Below the pieces are notes generated by a model. The model had not been told where the DNA came from. It saw only the letters and a program-made list of their open reading frames with translations, and did no database searches. This document shows positions 1 through 8,210 of a stretch of DNA of 64,000 nt, in pieces (positions within the stretch are counted from its first letter, which is position 1; every line of letters begins with the position of its first letter). This DNA comes from Agrobacterium vitis. GTDB lineage: Bacteria > Pseudomonadota > Alphaproteobacteria > Rhizobiales > Rhizobiaceae. The position numbers and the translations under genes were made by a program. The stretch lies in NCBI RefSeq assembly GCF_013337045.2, contig NZ_CP118259.1, positions 1,488,001 through 1,552,000 on the forward strand. Direction: 5' to 3'.

Positions 1-912
1 AAGGATGCGCCGGATATCGGCGCCGATACCAAAGAGCGGGTGCGGATGGTGGCGCGGCAATTGGGCTATCAGCCCAACCGTGCGGGGGTGCGTCTGCGCA
101 CTGGCAAGACCAATGTCATCGCCCTGGTGCTCAGCATCGATGAGGAAATCATGGGTTTCAGCAGCCAGATGGTTTTCGGTATTTCGGAGGTCCTGTCAGG
201 CACGCCTTACCATATCGTTGTCACCCCTCATTCCCACAGCAAAGACCCGATGCAGCCGGTCCGCTATATTCTCGATACCGGTTCTGCGGATGGGGTGATC
301 ATTTCACGCACCGAACCCGATGATGCCCGTATCAAGCTGCTGACAGAGCGCGGCATGCCATTTGCCGCCCATGGCCGCACCGCATCCGGTCTGATCCACC
401 CGTTTCACGATTTCGACAATGAGGCCTTCGCCAGCCAGGCGGTGGAGCGGCTGGCTGAGCGTGGCCGCAAGCGGATCGCCTTATTGCCGCCGACGGACAA
501 GCTGACCTATTACCGCCATACCCGCGATGGCTTTTTGGCCGGCATCCTTAAGGCCGGTGCCGAAGAAGTGCCGGTGTCCGTCAATATCGATGGATCGCTC
601 GAAGAGATCCGCAACGCGATAGAAGCACTGATGCGCTCACCAGAGGCTCCAGACGGCATCATCTGCTCTTCCAGCAGCGCCGCGATCGCTGTCAACGCCG
701 GGATTGATGCCGCGAACAAGAGGCTGGGCCTGGATGTTGATCTCGTATCCAAGCAATCGGTGCCGATCCTCAAATGGATACGTCCTGAAATCATCACCGC
801 CAATGAGGATGCGTTGATGGCCGGACGCGAACTCGCCAAGGCGGTGATTGCCAGCATCGATGGCGTGGAGCCGCATCTGCTACAAAGCATCAGCCAGCCT
901 GTGTGGTCCTGA
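1..912 (+). CDS. LacI-family transcriptional regulator, 5' end outside window
   Basis: The reading frame is open from base 1 to the stop at 910-912, so this is the C-terminal ~303 residues of a protein whose start and most of whose helix-turn-helix lie upstream. The first visible residues contain the end of the LacI DNA-binding domain and hinge (RVRMVARQLGYQPNRAGVRL), followed by the type-1 periplasmic-binding-protein fold that binds a sugar or related effector (NVIALVLS opening strand). LacI regulators usually repress a neighbouring sugar operon in the absence of inducer. The target here is not visible, because the upstream side is cut and the downstream gene is convergent. The family call is secure; the effector is unknown. 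Confidence 0.85.
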   Translation, partial: KDAPDIGADTKERVRMVARQLGYQPNRAGVRLRTGKTNVIALVLSIDEEIMGFSSQMVFGISEVLSGTPYHIVVTPHSHSKDPMQPVRYILDTGSADGVIISRTEPDDARIKLLTERGMPFAAHGRTASGLIHPFHDFDNEAFASQAVERLAERGRKRIALLPPTDKLTYYRHTRDGFLAGILKAGAEEVPVSVNIDGSLEEIRNAIEALMRSPEAPDGIICSSSSAAIAVNAGIDAANKRLGLDVDLVSKQSVPILKWIRPEIITANEDALMAGRELAKAVIASIDGVEPHLLQSISQPVWS

Positions 913-947
913 ACCAATAACCCGCCAAAAGGAGCCTTGGCCGTTGA

Positions 948-1799
948 TCAGAACGGGATACAAACCCCGTCACGGGCGATGACCAATGGTCCATGCCAGG
1001 CGGTAGAAAGCGCACGGCGCCAATCCGCCTCGCCAAAAGCCGGATCATCGGCAGGAATGAGATGATTGAGCACGAGCTTTTTCACACCCGCGGCATTTGC
1101 CAACCGTCCGGCATCTTCGGCAAGCGTGTGCGACGCGTAGAGATGCTCTCGCAGGCGAGCGCCATTGCCAGTTCGGGCAACGATGTTGTCCACACCCTCC
1201 GGCAACATGGCCTCATGAACGAGAATGTCGGTCCCAGCCGCAAACTGTGCCAGCGGCGGAAAATAGGCCGTATCGGACGACAGCACGACCGATTTTTCGC
1301 CGTAGCAAAACCGCAGGGCAAAGCATTCCGTCACGGGTGGATGGTCAACGCGCAATGCCGACACCGTCAAGCCGTTTTCGACAAAAATCGGCCCTTCGCC
1401 ATATTCGATGATGGTGATCAATTCCGCCGGATCGGGCCTGCCCTCATCTTCGATTCGCGTGCGGATGTCATAGTCAAGCGAGGCGAGAAACCCCTGCCAT
1501 AGCTGCTGCGTGCCCAAAGGCCCATAGACGAGCACCGGCTCTGCAAGCCCCGTCGTCCAGGCCGTATGGAGAAGCCCACCAAGCTCCAATACATGATCGG
1601 AATGGAGGTGGGTAATGAATACAAGATCCAGTTCTTTCAACGACATGCCAGTCTCTACCACCCCGCGCGTCACGCCAAGGCCGCAATCGACGACAATGCG
1701 GCGTCCGCCGAGTGTCAGCAGCATCGATGTGGGATTGGGGCCGCCGGGGCGGATCGCAGGGCCGCCCTTACTGCCCAGAATGACAAGATGATCGTTCAT
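948..1799 (-). CDS. MBL-fold metallo-hydrolase (RNase Z-like)
   Basis: This 283-residue protein has the metallo-beta-lactamase signature HLHSDH at about residues 63-68, which supplies zinc ligands and the catalytic aspartate. Later histidines and aspartates fit the same fold (DTAYFPP region, LNHLIPADD near the C-terminus). The N-terminal LGSKGGPAIRPGGPNPTS segment resembles ribonuclease Z/arylsulfatase-like hydrolases, where a loop binds the substrate. There is no signal peptide, so it is probably cytoplasmic. It follows gnd on the same strand by 74 bases and converges on the LacI gene. The substrate cannot be assigned; true tRNase Z activity is only one possibility. Confidence 0.85.
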   Translation of the reverse strand: MNDHLVILGSKGGPAIRPGGPNPTSMLLTLGGRRIVVDCGLGVTRGVVETGMSLKELDLVFITHLHSDHVLELGGLLHTAWTTGLAEPVLVYGPLGTQQLWQGFLASLDYDIRTRIEDEGRPDPAELITIIEYGEGPIFVENGLTVSALRVDHPPVTECFALRFCYGEKSVVLSSDTAYFPPLAQFAAGTDILVHEAMLPEGVDNIVARTGNGARLREHLYASHTLAEDAGRLANAAGVKKLVLNHLIPADDPAFGEADWRRALSTAWHGPLVIARDGVCIPF

Positions 1800-1873
1800 C
1801 GAAACAATGCCCTCAAAAAAGCCCCGCTGCGGTGAAGCAGCGAGGCATTACTTTCATTGCAAAACCGCCGGGA

Positions 1874-3304
1874 TCAGTAGATCGCCGCGCCGCTGCCCCA
1901 GGGGCCATGCGGATAATCCTTGCCGTCCACCCGCGCAAAACCGTGGGCGCCGAAGAAGTCGCGCTGCGCCTGGATGAGGTTGGCGGTGCCGCGACCGCGA
2001 CGGTAGCTGTCAAAGTAGGACAGCGCCGAGGAAAGGGCCGGAACCGGCAGGCCGGAAAGCGCTGCATAGGAGACGACGCGGCGAAGTGCTGCATCGCTAT
2101 CCTTGACCATTTTCGAGAAGGCGGGCGTGACGATCAGGTTTGCCACGTCCGGATCCTTGGTAAAGGCCGAGGTGATCTCGTCGAGGAATTGCGAGCGGAT
2201 GATGCAGCCTTCGCGCCAGATTTTTGCAATCGTCGGCATCGGCAGCGACCAGCCGAATTCCTTGGAGGCAGCAGCCATCACAGCGAAGCCCTGGGCATAG
2301 GCAGCGATTTTTGCCGCCAGCAATGCGCTTTCCAGATCGGCCAGGAAAGCCATGCCATCATGGGGCTTTTCGGTGGGCTTCGGCAGGCCGAAAATTGCTT
2401 CCGCCGCAACGCGCTCCTGCTTTTGCGACGACAGGACACGTCCCGCCACAGCAGCCTCAATGCCGGTCGCGGCCACGCCGAGATTCTGCGCTTCGATCAC
2501 CGACCATTTGCCGGTGCCTTTCTGGCCTGCGGCATCGACGATGACGTCTACCATCGGATTGCCTGTAATCGGGTCCTTGGCCTTCAGCACCTTTTCTGAG
2601 ATTTCGATCAGGTAGGAATTCAGGCGACCCTTGTTCCACTGGCCGAATACATCGCCGATTTCGCTGGCCGACATGCCAAGTCCATCACGCAGGATGCCGT
2701 AGATTTCGGCAATCATCTGCATATCGGCATATTCGATACCATTATGGATGGTCTTGACGAAATGACCGGCTCCATCGTTGCCGAGCCAGGCCACGCAGGG
2801 GTCGCCATTGAACTTGGCGGAAATCGAGGTGAGAACCTTCTCGACCCGCTTCCAGCTTTCTTCCAGACCACCAACCATGATCGAAGGGCCGTGACGGGCA
2901 CCTTCTTCACCACCGGAAACGCCCATGCCGATAAAGGTCAGGCCGCTATCCTTCAGATTGTCGAACCGGCGGATCGTGTCGCGGAAATTGGCATTGCCCG
3001 CATCGATCATGATGTCATTGGCCGAAAGATGCGGCTTCAGCAATTCCATCTGCTGATCGACTGCGTCACCGGCCTTGATCATGATGATGATCGGGCGTGG
3101 CGGGCGAATGGCGGCGACAAACTCCTCAATCGTATCGCAGCCGATAATATTGCCAGCAAGGTCGCCGGCCTCGCCGATGAATTCATGCGTGCGCGCCGGT
3201 GTCCGGTTGAAGACCGCGATGCGGTTGCCTTTCTCGGCAATATTGAGCGCCAGGTTCGATCCCATAACGCCAAGGCCGATCAGTCCGATTTCCGCCTGCT
3301 GCAT
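1874..3304 (-). CDS. gnd: 6-phosphogluconate dehydrogenase, decarboxylating
   Basis: This 476-residue enzyme oxidises 6-phosphogluconate to ribulose-5-phosphate and CO2 with NADP, in the oxidative pentose phosphate pathway. The N-terminal Rossmann motif (IGLIGLGVMGSNLA), the substrate-binding GVSGGEEGARHGPS segment, and the C-terminal helical domain ending near PHGPWGSGAA are all present at family length. An ATG six codons upstream at 3322 is in frame, but I chose the ATG at 3304. A GGAG sits seven bases before it, and the protein then begins almost directly with the first beta strand. It lies downstream of ccoS on the same strand with a 137-base gap that probably carries its own promoter. 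Confidence 0.95.
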   Translation of the reverse strand: MQQAEIGLIGLGVMGSNLALNIAEKGNRIAVFNRTPARTHEFIGEAGDLAGNIIGCDTIEEFVAAIRPPRPIIIMIKAGDAVDQQMELLKPHLSANDIMIDAGNANFRDTIRRFDNLKDSGLTFIGMGVSGGEEGARHGPSIMVGGLEESWKRVEKVLTSISAKFNGDPCVAWLGNDGAGHFVKTIHNGIEYADMQMIAEIYGILRDGLGMSASEIGDVFGQWNKGRLNSYLIEISEKVLKAKDPITGNPMVDVIVDAAGQKGTGKWSVIEAQNLGVAATGIEAAVAGRVLSSQKQERVAAEAIFGLPKPTEKPHDGMAFLADLESALLAAKIAAYAQGFAVMAAASKEFGWSLPMPTIAKIWREGCIIRSQFLDEITSAFTKDPDVANLIVTPAFSKMVKDSDAALRRVVSYAALSGLPVPALSSALSYFDSYRRGRGTANLIQAQRDFFGAHGFARVDGKDYPHGPWGSGAAIY

Positions 3305-3441
3305 AACCATGCTCCATTTCATTCAACCAAAAACGACAGCGCTGTTTTGGCACTCCTTTGGCAGGGGAGCAAGATGCAACATGAAACGGCATGGACAAGG
3401 ATGTGTGACGGCAGATGCATAAATGATTGGCAGATCAATGA

Positions 3442-3591
3442 TCAGGGATGGTCGTCGTCGTCGGTGATCACCCGCCACGCCGCGCCATCCATATCCTCAT
3501 ATTGGCCGCTTTTCAGCGACCAGAGAAAGGCGGCAAGGCCGATGCCGCCCATCAACAAGGCGATAGGAATAAGATAGATCAGCATGTTCAT
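3442..3591 (-). CDS. ccoS: cbb3-type cytochrome oxidase assembly protein CcoS/FixS
   Basis: This is a 49-residue protein beginning MNMLIYLIPIALLMGGIG, with one membrane segment (residues 3-24). The typical CcoS continuation follows (FLWSLKSGQYEDMDGAA, then VITDDDD). CcoS is needed to insert copper and haem b into the cbb3 terminal oxidase. The start codon overlaps the fixI stop as ATGA, showing translational coupling and the fixGHIS order. It is too short for ordinary gene finding but is unambiguous by sequence and position. Confidence 0.93.
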   Translation of the reverse strand: MNMLIYLIPIALLMGGIGLAAFLWSLKSGQYEDMDGAAWRVITDDDDHP

Positions 3592-5951
3592 GCGGCTATT
3601 CCCAGCGGTTTGCGGTTTGATGCCGGTTGAAGGGCATGAGCATCAGTCTTGCGGGTAAATCCGCCCAACCCGTTTAGCCGCAGCGCATTGGCGACCACGA
3701 TGATCGAGGAGGTCGACATGGCGACTGCGGCAATCAGCGGCGTGGCATAGCCCAGCAACGCGACCGGCACGGCCAGCACGTTATAGCCGATTGCCAGCAC
3801 GAAATTCTCGCGGATCAACTGCCCTGCCCGGCGGGAGACGTTTATGGCGAAAGGCACGGCATCGAGCCCATCATGCATGAAGACAAAGTCGGCGGCTTGG
3901 CGCCCGACATCGGCGGCGGTGGCCGGTGCCATGGAGACATAGGCTGCCGATAGCGCCGGCGCGTCATTAATGCCATCGCCCACCATCAGCAGATGCTGCC
4001 CGGCCTCGTCCGCTGACGCGCAAAATTTTGCCTTGCCGGATGGCGAAAGCTCCGCCTCTGCCGCATCCACACCAAGCCGTGCCGCAAGCGCATTCACCAC
4101 CGGCCTCCTGTCTCCCGACAGGATTGTGACCCTCATGCCTTCAGTTTGAAGCCCGGCAATAACCTCCGCCGCACTGGGGCGAAGGCTGTCTTCGAAGCGG
4201 AAACAGCCGAGACTGTAACCATTCAGCGAAAGAATGACTTCTGACAGAGCCGGACCATCGGCCTCACCCTCGCCAGAGCCGAGTGCAAAGCGGCGGTTTC
4301 CGAGCCGGTAGCGCCCTTCCGGCGCGTCGGCCTCAACGCCGCTACCCGGAATTTCCGTCACACCGGAGAAATTGCGGATTGCCCCGGCTGCGTAATTGGA
4401 CGAGGCGCTGCGCCACAGGGACTGTGACAGCGGATGACGGGAATGAGCCGCAAGCCCGGCGGCGATGGAGATCATGCCGGGACTGGCCCTGTTGATATCG
4501 ACGGGCATGGGACGGCCAAGCGTCAGCGTGCCGGTTTTGTCGAAGGCGACGGCATCCACCTTGGCCAGGCGCTCCATGGCCGAGCCGTCCTTGACCATGA
4601 TGCCGCGCTGGAACAGTTTTCCGGCTGCCACCACCTGCACGACCGGCACGGCCAGACCCAATGCGCAAGGGCAGGTAATGATCAGCACGGCAATCGCCAC
4701 CATCAGCGCATGTTTCCAGTCGCCGTCATAAAGCCCCCAGACAATGAAGGAGGTGAGAGCCAGCAGATGAACGACAGGCGCATAAAGCTGCGAGGCGCGG
4801 TCGGCGATGCGGCGATAATGCGCCTTGCCACCTTCTGCCGCCTCCATCAGCCGGATGATTTCCGACAGGAAGGAATCGCGTGCCTGTGCAGTCGCCTTGA
4901 CCGTCAGCGATCCGGTGAGGCTCAGCGTTCCCGCCTGCACGGCATCGCCAGGTCCGACGGTTTGCGGCGCACTTTCACCATTGACGATGGAGACATCGAG
5001 ATCGCTGGTCCCGGCGATGACGGTGCCATCAAGCGCTATACGCTCGCCAGCGGAGATGGCGACATGCTCGCCAACCTTGATGTCATCGACTAGCCGATAT
5101 TCCCGGCTGCCGTCTGCGCCGACAACGGTGGCGCCGCGCGGATTGAGCCGCGCCAGGCCGCTGATAGCCGAACGGGCGCGGTCGCGCATCATATGGTCCA
5201 GCGCCCGGCCGATCAGCAGGAAAAACAGCAGCGACGCCGTTGCATCGAAATAGGCATGTTCGCCGTGATGAATGGTTTCCCACAGCGAGGAAAAATAGGA
5301 AAGCGAGATGCCAATGGCAATCGGCACATCCATATTGGTGCGCCGGTGCCGCAGCGCAGTCCAGGCCGATTGATAGAAGAACCGCCCGCCATAGATCAGG
5401 GCCGGGGCGGCAATCAGTGCCGAAATCCAGTGGAACAGATCCCGCGTCGATGCATCCGCTCCGGACCAGACGGAGACCGACAGCAGCATGATATTGGTGG
5501 CGGCAAAGCCTGTGACGGCAACCGCCCGGATCAATTGCTTCAACAGCAGATCGGACGCCAGATCCTGCGGCGTGAACAAGTGGCAGCTATAGCCGACTGA
5601 TGCAATGGTGCGCGCAAGCTCCACCGGATCGAAGCCGCTATCGCACAGAATCGGGCCTGCTTGTCTGTCGATGAACGGCCCCTCCTCCGCAATCCTTGCC
5701 CGCCAGACGACACCGACACGCCGGGTGGAGAGGTTGACGCGGGCTCGCTCGACGGCAGGCAGACGTTTTAAGGCTGTCTCGATTTTGGTGATGCAGGCGC
5801 CGCAATAGACGCCGGGTACGCTGAAATCCACCTGGGTCAATCCCTCGCCCAGATCCCGGCTTGCCAGCCGGATTTCCTCCGAGGATGGCAGCAGCGCCCC
5901 TGAGCGTTCCAGGTCGAGGGCCGCTTCCGAGCCCGCCGCGCAGCAACTCAT
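3588..5951 (-). CDS. fixI: FixI/CcoI copper-translocating P1B-ATPase for cbb3 oxidase assembly
   Basis: This is a 787-residue P-type ATPase. It has a cysteine-rich N-terminus (MSCCAAG), one heavy-metal-associated domain with Cys50 and Cys53 (GVYCGACITKIE), eight expected membrane segments, the ion-channel motif CPC at 427-429, the phosphorylated Asp471 in DKTGTLT, and the GDGINDAP hinge. The single HMA domain and the CcoS/FixH/FixG neighbours mark it as the CcoI/FixI type. That type exports Cu(I) from the cytoplasm to supply the CuB site of cbb3 oxidase, and is not the high-flux resistance pump. It overlaps fixH upstream and ccoS downstream by ATGA, so the genes are one operon. Confidence 0.95.
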   Translation of the reverse strand: MSCCAAGSEAALDLERSGALLPSSEEIRLASRDLGEGLTQVDFSVPGVYCGACITKIETALKRLPAVERARVNLSTRRVGVVWRARIAEEGPFIDRQAGPILCDSGFDPVELARTIASVGYSCHLFTPQDLASDLLLKQLIRAVAVTGFAATNIMLLSVSVWSGADASTRDLFHWISALIAAPALIYGGRFFYQSAWTALRHRRTNMDVPIAIGISLSYFSSLWETIHHGEHAYFDATASLLFFLLIGRALDHMMRDRARSAISGLARLNPRGATVVGADGSREYRLVDDIKVGEHVAISAGERIALDGTVIAGTSDLDVSIVNGESAPQTVGPGDAVQAGTLSLTGSLTVKATAQARDSFLSEIIRLMEAAEGGKAHYRRIADRASQLYAPVVHLLALTSFIVWGLYDGDWKHALMVAIAVLIITCPCALGLAVPVVQVVAAGKLFQRGIMVKDGSAMERLAKVDAVAFDKTGTLTLGRPMPVDINRASPGMISIAAGLAAHSRHPLSQSLWRSASSNYAAGAIRNFSGVTEIPGSGVEADAPEGRYRLGNRRFALGSGEGEADGPALSEVILSLNGYSLGCFRFEDSLRPSAAEVIAGLQTEGMRVTILSGDRRPVVNALAARLGVDAAEAELSPSGKAKFCASADEAGQHLLMVGDGINDAPALSAAYVSMAPATAADVGRQAADFVFMHDGLDAVPFAINVSRRAGQLIRENFVLAIGYNVLAVPVALLGYATPLIAAVAMSTSSIIVVANALRLNGLGGFTRKTDAHALQPASNRKPLGIAA

Positions 5952-6442
5952 TTTTCACCCCCGATAACTGCCATCCGGTTGGCTTCATGCATGACCAGCT
6001 GCCCGTCACGCGTTGCAATGGTCTCGACGATCCAATGGCCATCATCGACAGGATGATCGCCGGTGAAGTGTCCGGGACCGGCTGGCTTCAGCATGACAGT
6101 GAAATCCTGATGCTCACCAACCGGGCGCTTGAAATTGGCGACCACCTGATCGGCAATGACAGGGCCCTTGCCGGGAATGGCGAGATCATAGGCAATTGCG
6201 CCCTGCTTTATCGTCATCGTCCCCTGAATGCCGGTATCCAGCAGCTTGCGGATTTGCGCCGTCGTGTCGTTGAATTGCTGGCTGGCGACATAGGTGTTTT
6301 GCACCACCATGCCACTCCAGCTATGGCCCGCATACCAGGCCATGGTCAGGTTGACCGTGATGATCACCCCAAAGAAGGAGCAGATCGTTGCCAGCATATG
6401 CCAGCCTGTGAACGTGAAGGTTTTAGGGCTGTCAGCACTCAT
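5948..6442 (-). CDS. fixH: FixH, cbb3 oxidase assembly membrane protein
   Basis: This 164-residue protein has one N-terminal membrane helix (about residues 11-37, GWHMLATICSFFGVIITVNL) followed by a periplasmic domain of the FixH family. FixH works with FixG and FixI in building the cbb3-type high-affinity oxidase. Both ends overlap neighbouring genes by four bases (ATGA with fixG upstream and fixI downstream), so translation is coupled through the operon. Length and order match the family. Confidence 0.93.
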   Translation of the reverse strand: MSADSPKTFTFTGWHMLATICSFFGVIITVNLTMAWYAGHSWSGMVVQNTYVASQQFNDTTAQIRKLLDTGIQGTMTIKQGAIAYDLAIPGKGPVIADQVVANFKRPVGEHQDFTVMLKPAGPGHFTGDHPVDDGHWIVETIATRDGQLVMHEANRMAVIGGEK

Positions 6443-8025
6443 TTCTTCTCTCCAGATCCGTTGCCGGGGCCGTTAAATGTCGCCTTGTAGATGGCTTGCT
6501 CGTTGGAATTCGGATCGCTGACGATAAAGCGGAATGGCTCGGAAGCCTCCCTCACGTCACGACCGGCAAGCGTGACGTAGATTTTCAGCGTGGTCGCCTC
6601 ATCCGGTTCTGCCGTAACGGTCATCGACCGACTTGGCTGGTCCTGCATGCCGTTGACCTTCATGGTGGCATCAGGAAGGCCGTCCAGCGTCACCGTCAGG
6701 TCGCGCGGTTGCGGGATCATGTTGAGCAGCCGCACCGTATAGCCGTTTCGGATCGCGCCATTCGATTCCAGCACATATTGTGGATTGCGGTCATGCAGCA
6801 CGTTAATGTCCAGCCGGTCGCGGGTCATCAACGCAAACAACAGGCCGCCGCCGACGGCGGACCAGAAGGCTGTATAAAGCAGGGTCCGGGGCCGGAAAAT
6901 CACCCGCCAATCGAAATGCCTGATGGAATCGACAAAGCTGCCATCGGTCTTGCGAACCCGGTCGGGATCGATTGGCCGGGTGCCACTATCGGTCGCCAGC
7001 GCCATATTGGACTGATATTCCTCCAGTGTCGCATAGGCGATCAGCCCACGCGGCTTGGCAAGCTTATCCATAACCCCATCGCAGGCATCGATACAAAGCG
7101 CGCAGGTGATGCATTCCAACTGCTGGCCTTCGCGGATGTCGATGCCCATCGGACAGACCACCACGCAGGCATTGCAATCGACACAATCGCCGACGCTCTC
7201 ACCGGCTGCGGCGGCTTTCTTGGCATGGCGGGTCCGTGGCTCGCCGCGCCAGTCATTATAGGTTACGACCAGCGACTTTTCGTCCAGCATGGCGCCCTGA
7301 ATGCGCGGCCATGGACACATATAGATGCAGACCTGCTCGCGCATCAGCCCGCCGAACACATAGGTCGTGGCGGTGAGGATGGCGACCGTGACATAGGCAA
7401 CGCCCGCGGCCTGACCGGTGACGAACTCCTTCAGGAGGCTCGGCGCGTCGGCGAAATAGAAGATCCACGCGCCGCCGGTCAGCACACCGATGATGATCCA
7501 GGTGAGATGCTTGGCACCTCGTTTCCAGATCTTGGACGGGCTCCACGGCGCGCTGTCCAGCTTGATGCGGGCATTGCGGTCGCCTTCCAGAAAGCGCTCG
7601 ACCACCAGAAACAGGTCGACCCAGACCGTCTGCGGACAGGTATAGCCGCACCAGGCGCGCCCGACCGCCGACGTGACCAGGAACAGGCCAAACCCCGCCA
7701 TGACCAGCAGGCCCGCGACAAAGAAAAACTCCTGTGGCCAAATCTCGATAAAGAAGAAGTAGAAGCGCCGATGCGCCAGATCGATCAGCACCGCCTGATC
7801 CGGGGCATAGGCACCGCGATCCCAGCGCAGCCAGGGCGTGAGATAGTAGATCCCAAGTGTTATGGCCATGATCAGCCATTTAAACTGCCGGAAACGGCCC
7901 GAAGCGCGCTTTGGAAAGATCTTCTTGCGCGCTTCATAGAGTGGCCTGCGAATTTTGGCGGAATTCACTGGCTCGGCGGTGAAACGCTCGACATCCGGTC
8001 GTGTTTCTATCCCATTGCTATTCAT
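6439..8025 (-). CDS. fixG: FixG/CcoG, membrane ferredoxin-like protein for cbb3 oxidase assembly
   Basis: This is a 528-residue membrane protein with about five membrane segments and two 4Fe-4S clusters. The first is Cys281, 284, 287 and 291 (CVDCNACVVVCP); the second is Cys305, 308, 311 and 315 (CITCALCIDAC). The extra CxxxC motifs in the membrane part (CGYTC near 126-130, CIYMC near 233-237) are typical of CcoG, which is proposed to reduce Cu(II) to Cu(I) for the CcoI pump. A GAGAGG ribosome site precedes the ATG. It is first in the fixGHIS operon, and a FixK/FNR box lies 51-64 bases upstream of the start. The fixNOQP oxidase structural genes are not adjacent, because copA occupies that side. 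Confidence 0.95.
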   Translation of the reverse strand: MNSNGIETRPDVERFTAEPVNSAKIRRPLYEARKKIFPKRASGRFRQFKWLIMAITLGIYYLTPWLRWDRGAYAPDQAVLIDLAHRRFYFFFIEIWPQEFFFVAGLLVMAGFGLFLVTSAVGRAWCGYTCPQTVWVDLFLVVERFLEGDRNARIKLDSAPWSPSKIWKRGAKHLTWIIIGVLTGGAWIFYFADAPSLLKEFVTGQAAGVAYVTVAILTATTYVFGGLMREQVCIYMCPWPRIQGAMLDEKSLVVTYNDWRGEPRTRHAKKAAAAGESVGDCVDCNACVVVCPMGIDIREGQQLECITCALCIDACDGVMDKLAKPRGLIAYATLEEYQSNMALATDSGTRPIDPDRVRKTDGSFVDSIRHFDWRVIFRPRTLLYTAFWSAVGGGLLFALMTRDRLDINVLHDRNPQYVLESNGAIRNGYTVRLLNMIPQPRDLTVTLDGLPDATMKVNGMQDQPSRSMTVTAEPDEATTLKIYVTLAGRDVREASEPFRFIVSDPNSNEQAIYKATFNGPGNGSGEKK

Positions 8026-8075
8026 GACGGCACCTCTCGTTATCAGAGGTTTTTCACGTCCCGCCCTTTGTAACC

Positions 8076-8089
8076 TTGACTTAAGTCAA
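8076..8089. promoter_or_regulatory. FixK/FNR-type anaerobox between fixG and copA
   Basis: TTGACTTAAGTCAA is a perfect palindrome that matches the FixK/FNR consensus TTGAY-N4-RTCAA. It lies in the divergent intergenic region, 51-64 bases upstream of the fixG start, where oxygen-responsive Crp/Fnr regulators activate fixGHIS in rhizobia. It also lies 62-75 bases upstream of the copA -35 box, so an effect on copA is possible but inferred. Confidence 0.85.
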
Positions 8090-8150
8090 GCTGCGGCGAT
8101 GCGCCTCAAACAGCAGCCCTCGCTACGATGAGATTTCTCCAGCTCACGCC

Positions 8151-8181
8151 TTGACCTTCCCATGGTGGGAAGCCTTATCTA
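8151..8181 (+). promoter_or_regulatory. CueR/HmrR (MerR-family) copper-responsive promoter of copA
   Basis: A -35 box TTGACC (8151-8156) and a -10 box TATCTA (8176-8181) are separated by the long 19-base spacer typical of MerR-regulated promoters. The spacer holds a perfect inverted repeat, CTTCCCA and TGGGAAG (8156-8162 and 8166-8172), very like the E. coli copA operator. MerR-type activators untwist such over-long spacers when Cu(I) binds. This promoter places transcription just before 8211, which fixes the copA start codon there. The cognate regulator gene is not in the window. Confidence 0.88.
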
Positions 8182-8210
8182 TGGCTGGCAGCCGGATAGG
8201 AACCAGACCG

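Noticed and set aside
8151..8210. Longer copA start at 8151 or 8181
   Set aside because: These codons lie in the -35, spacer and -10 of the CueR-type promoter, upstream of the expected transcription start.
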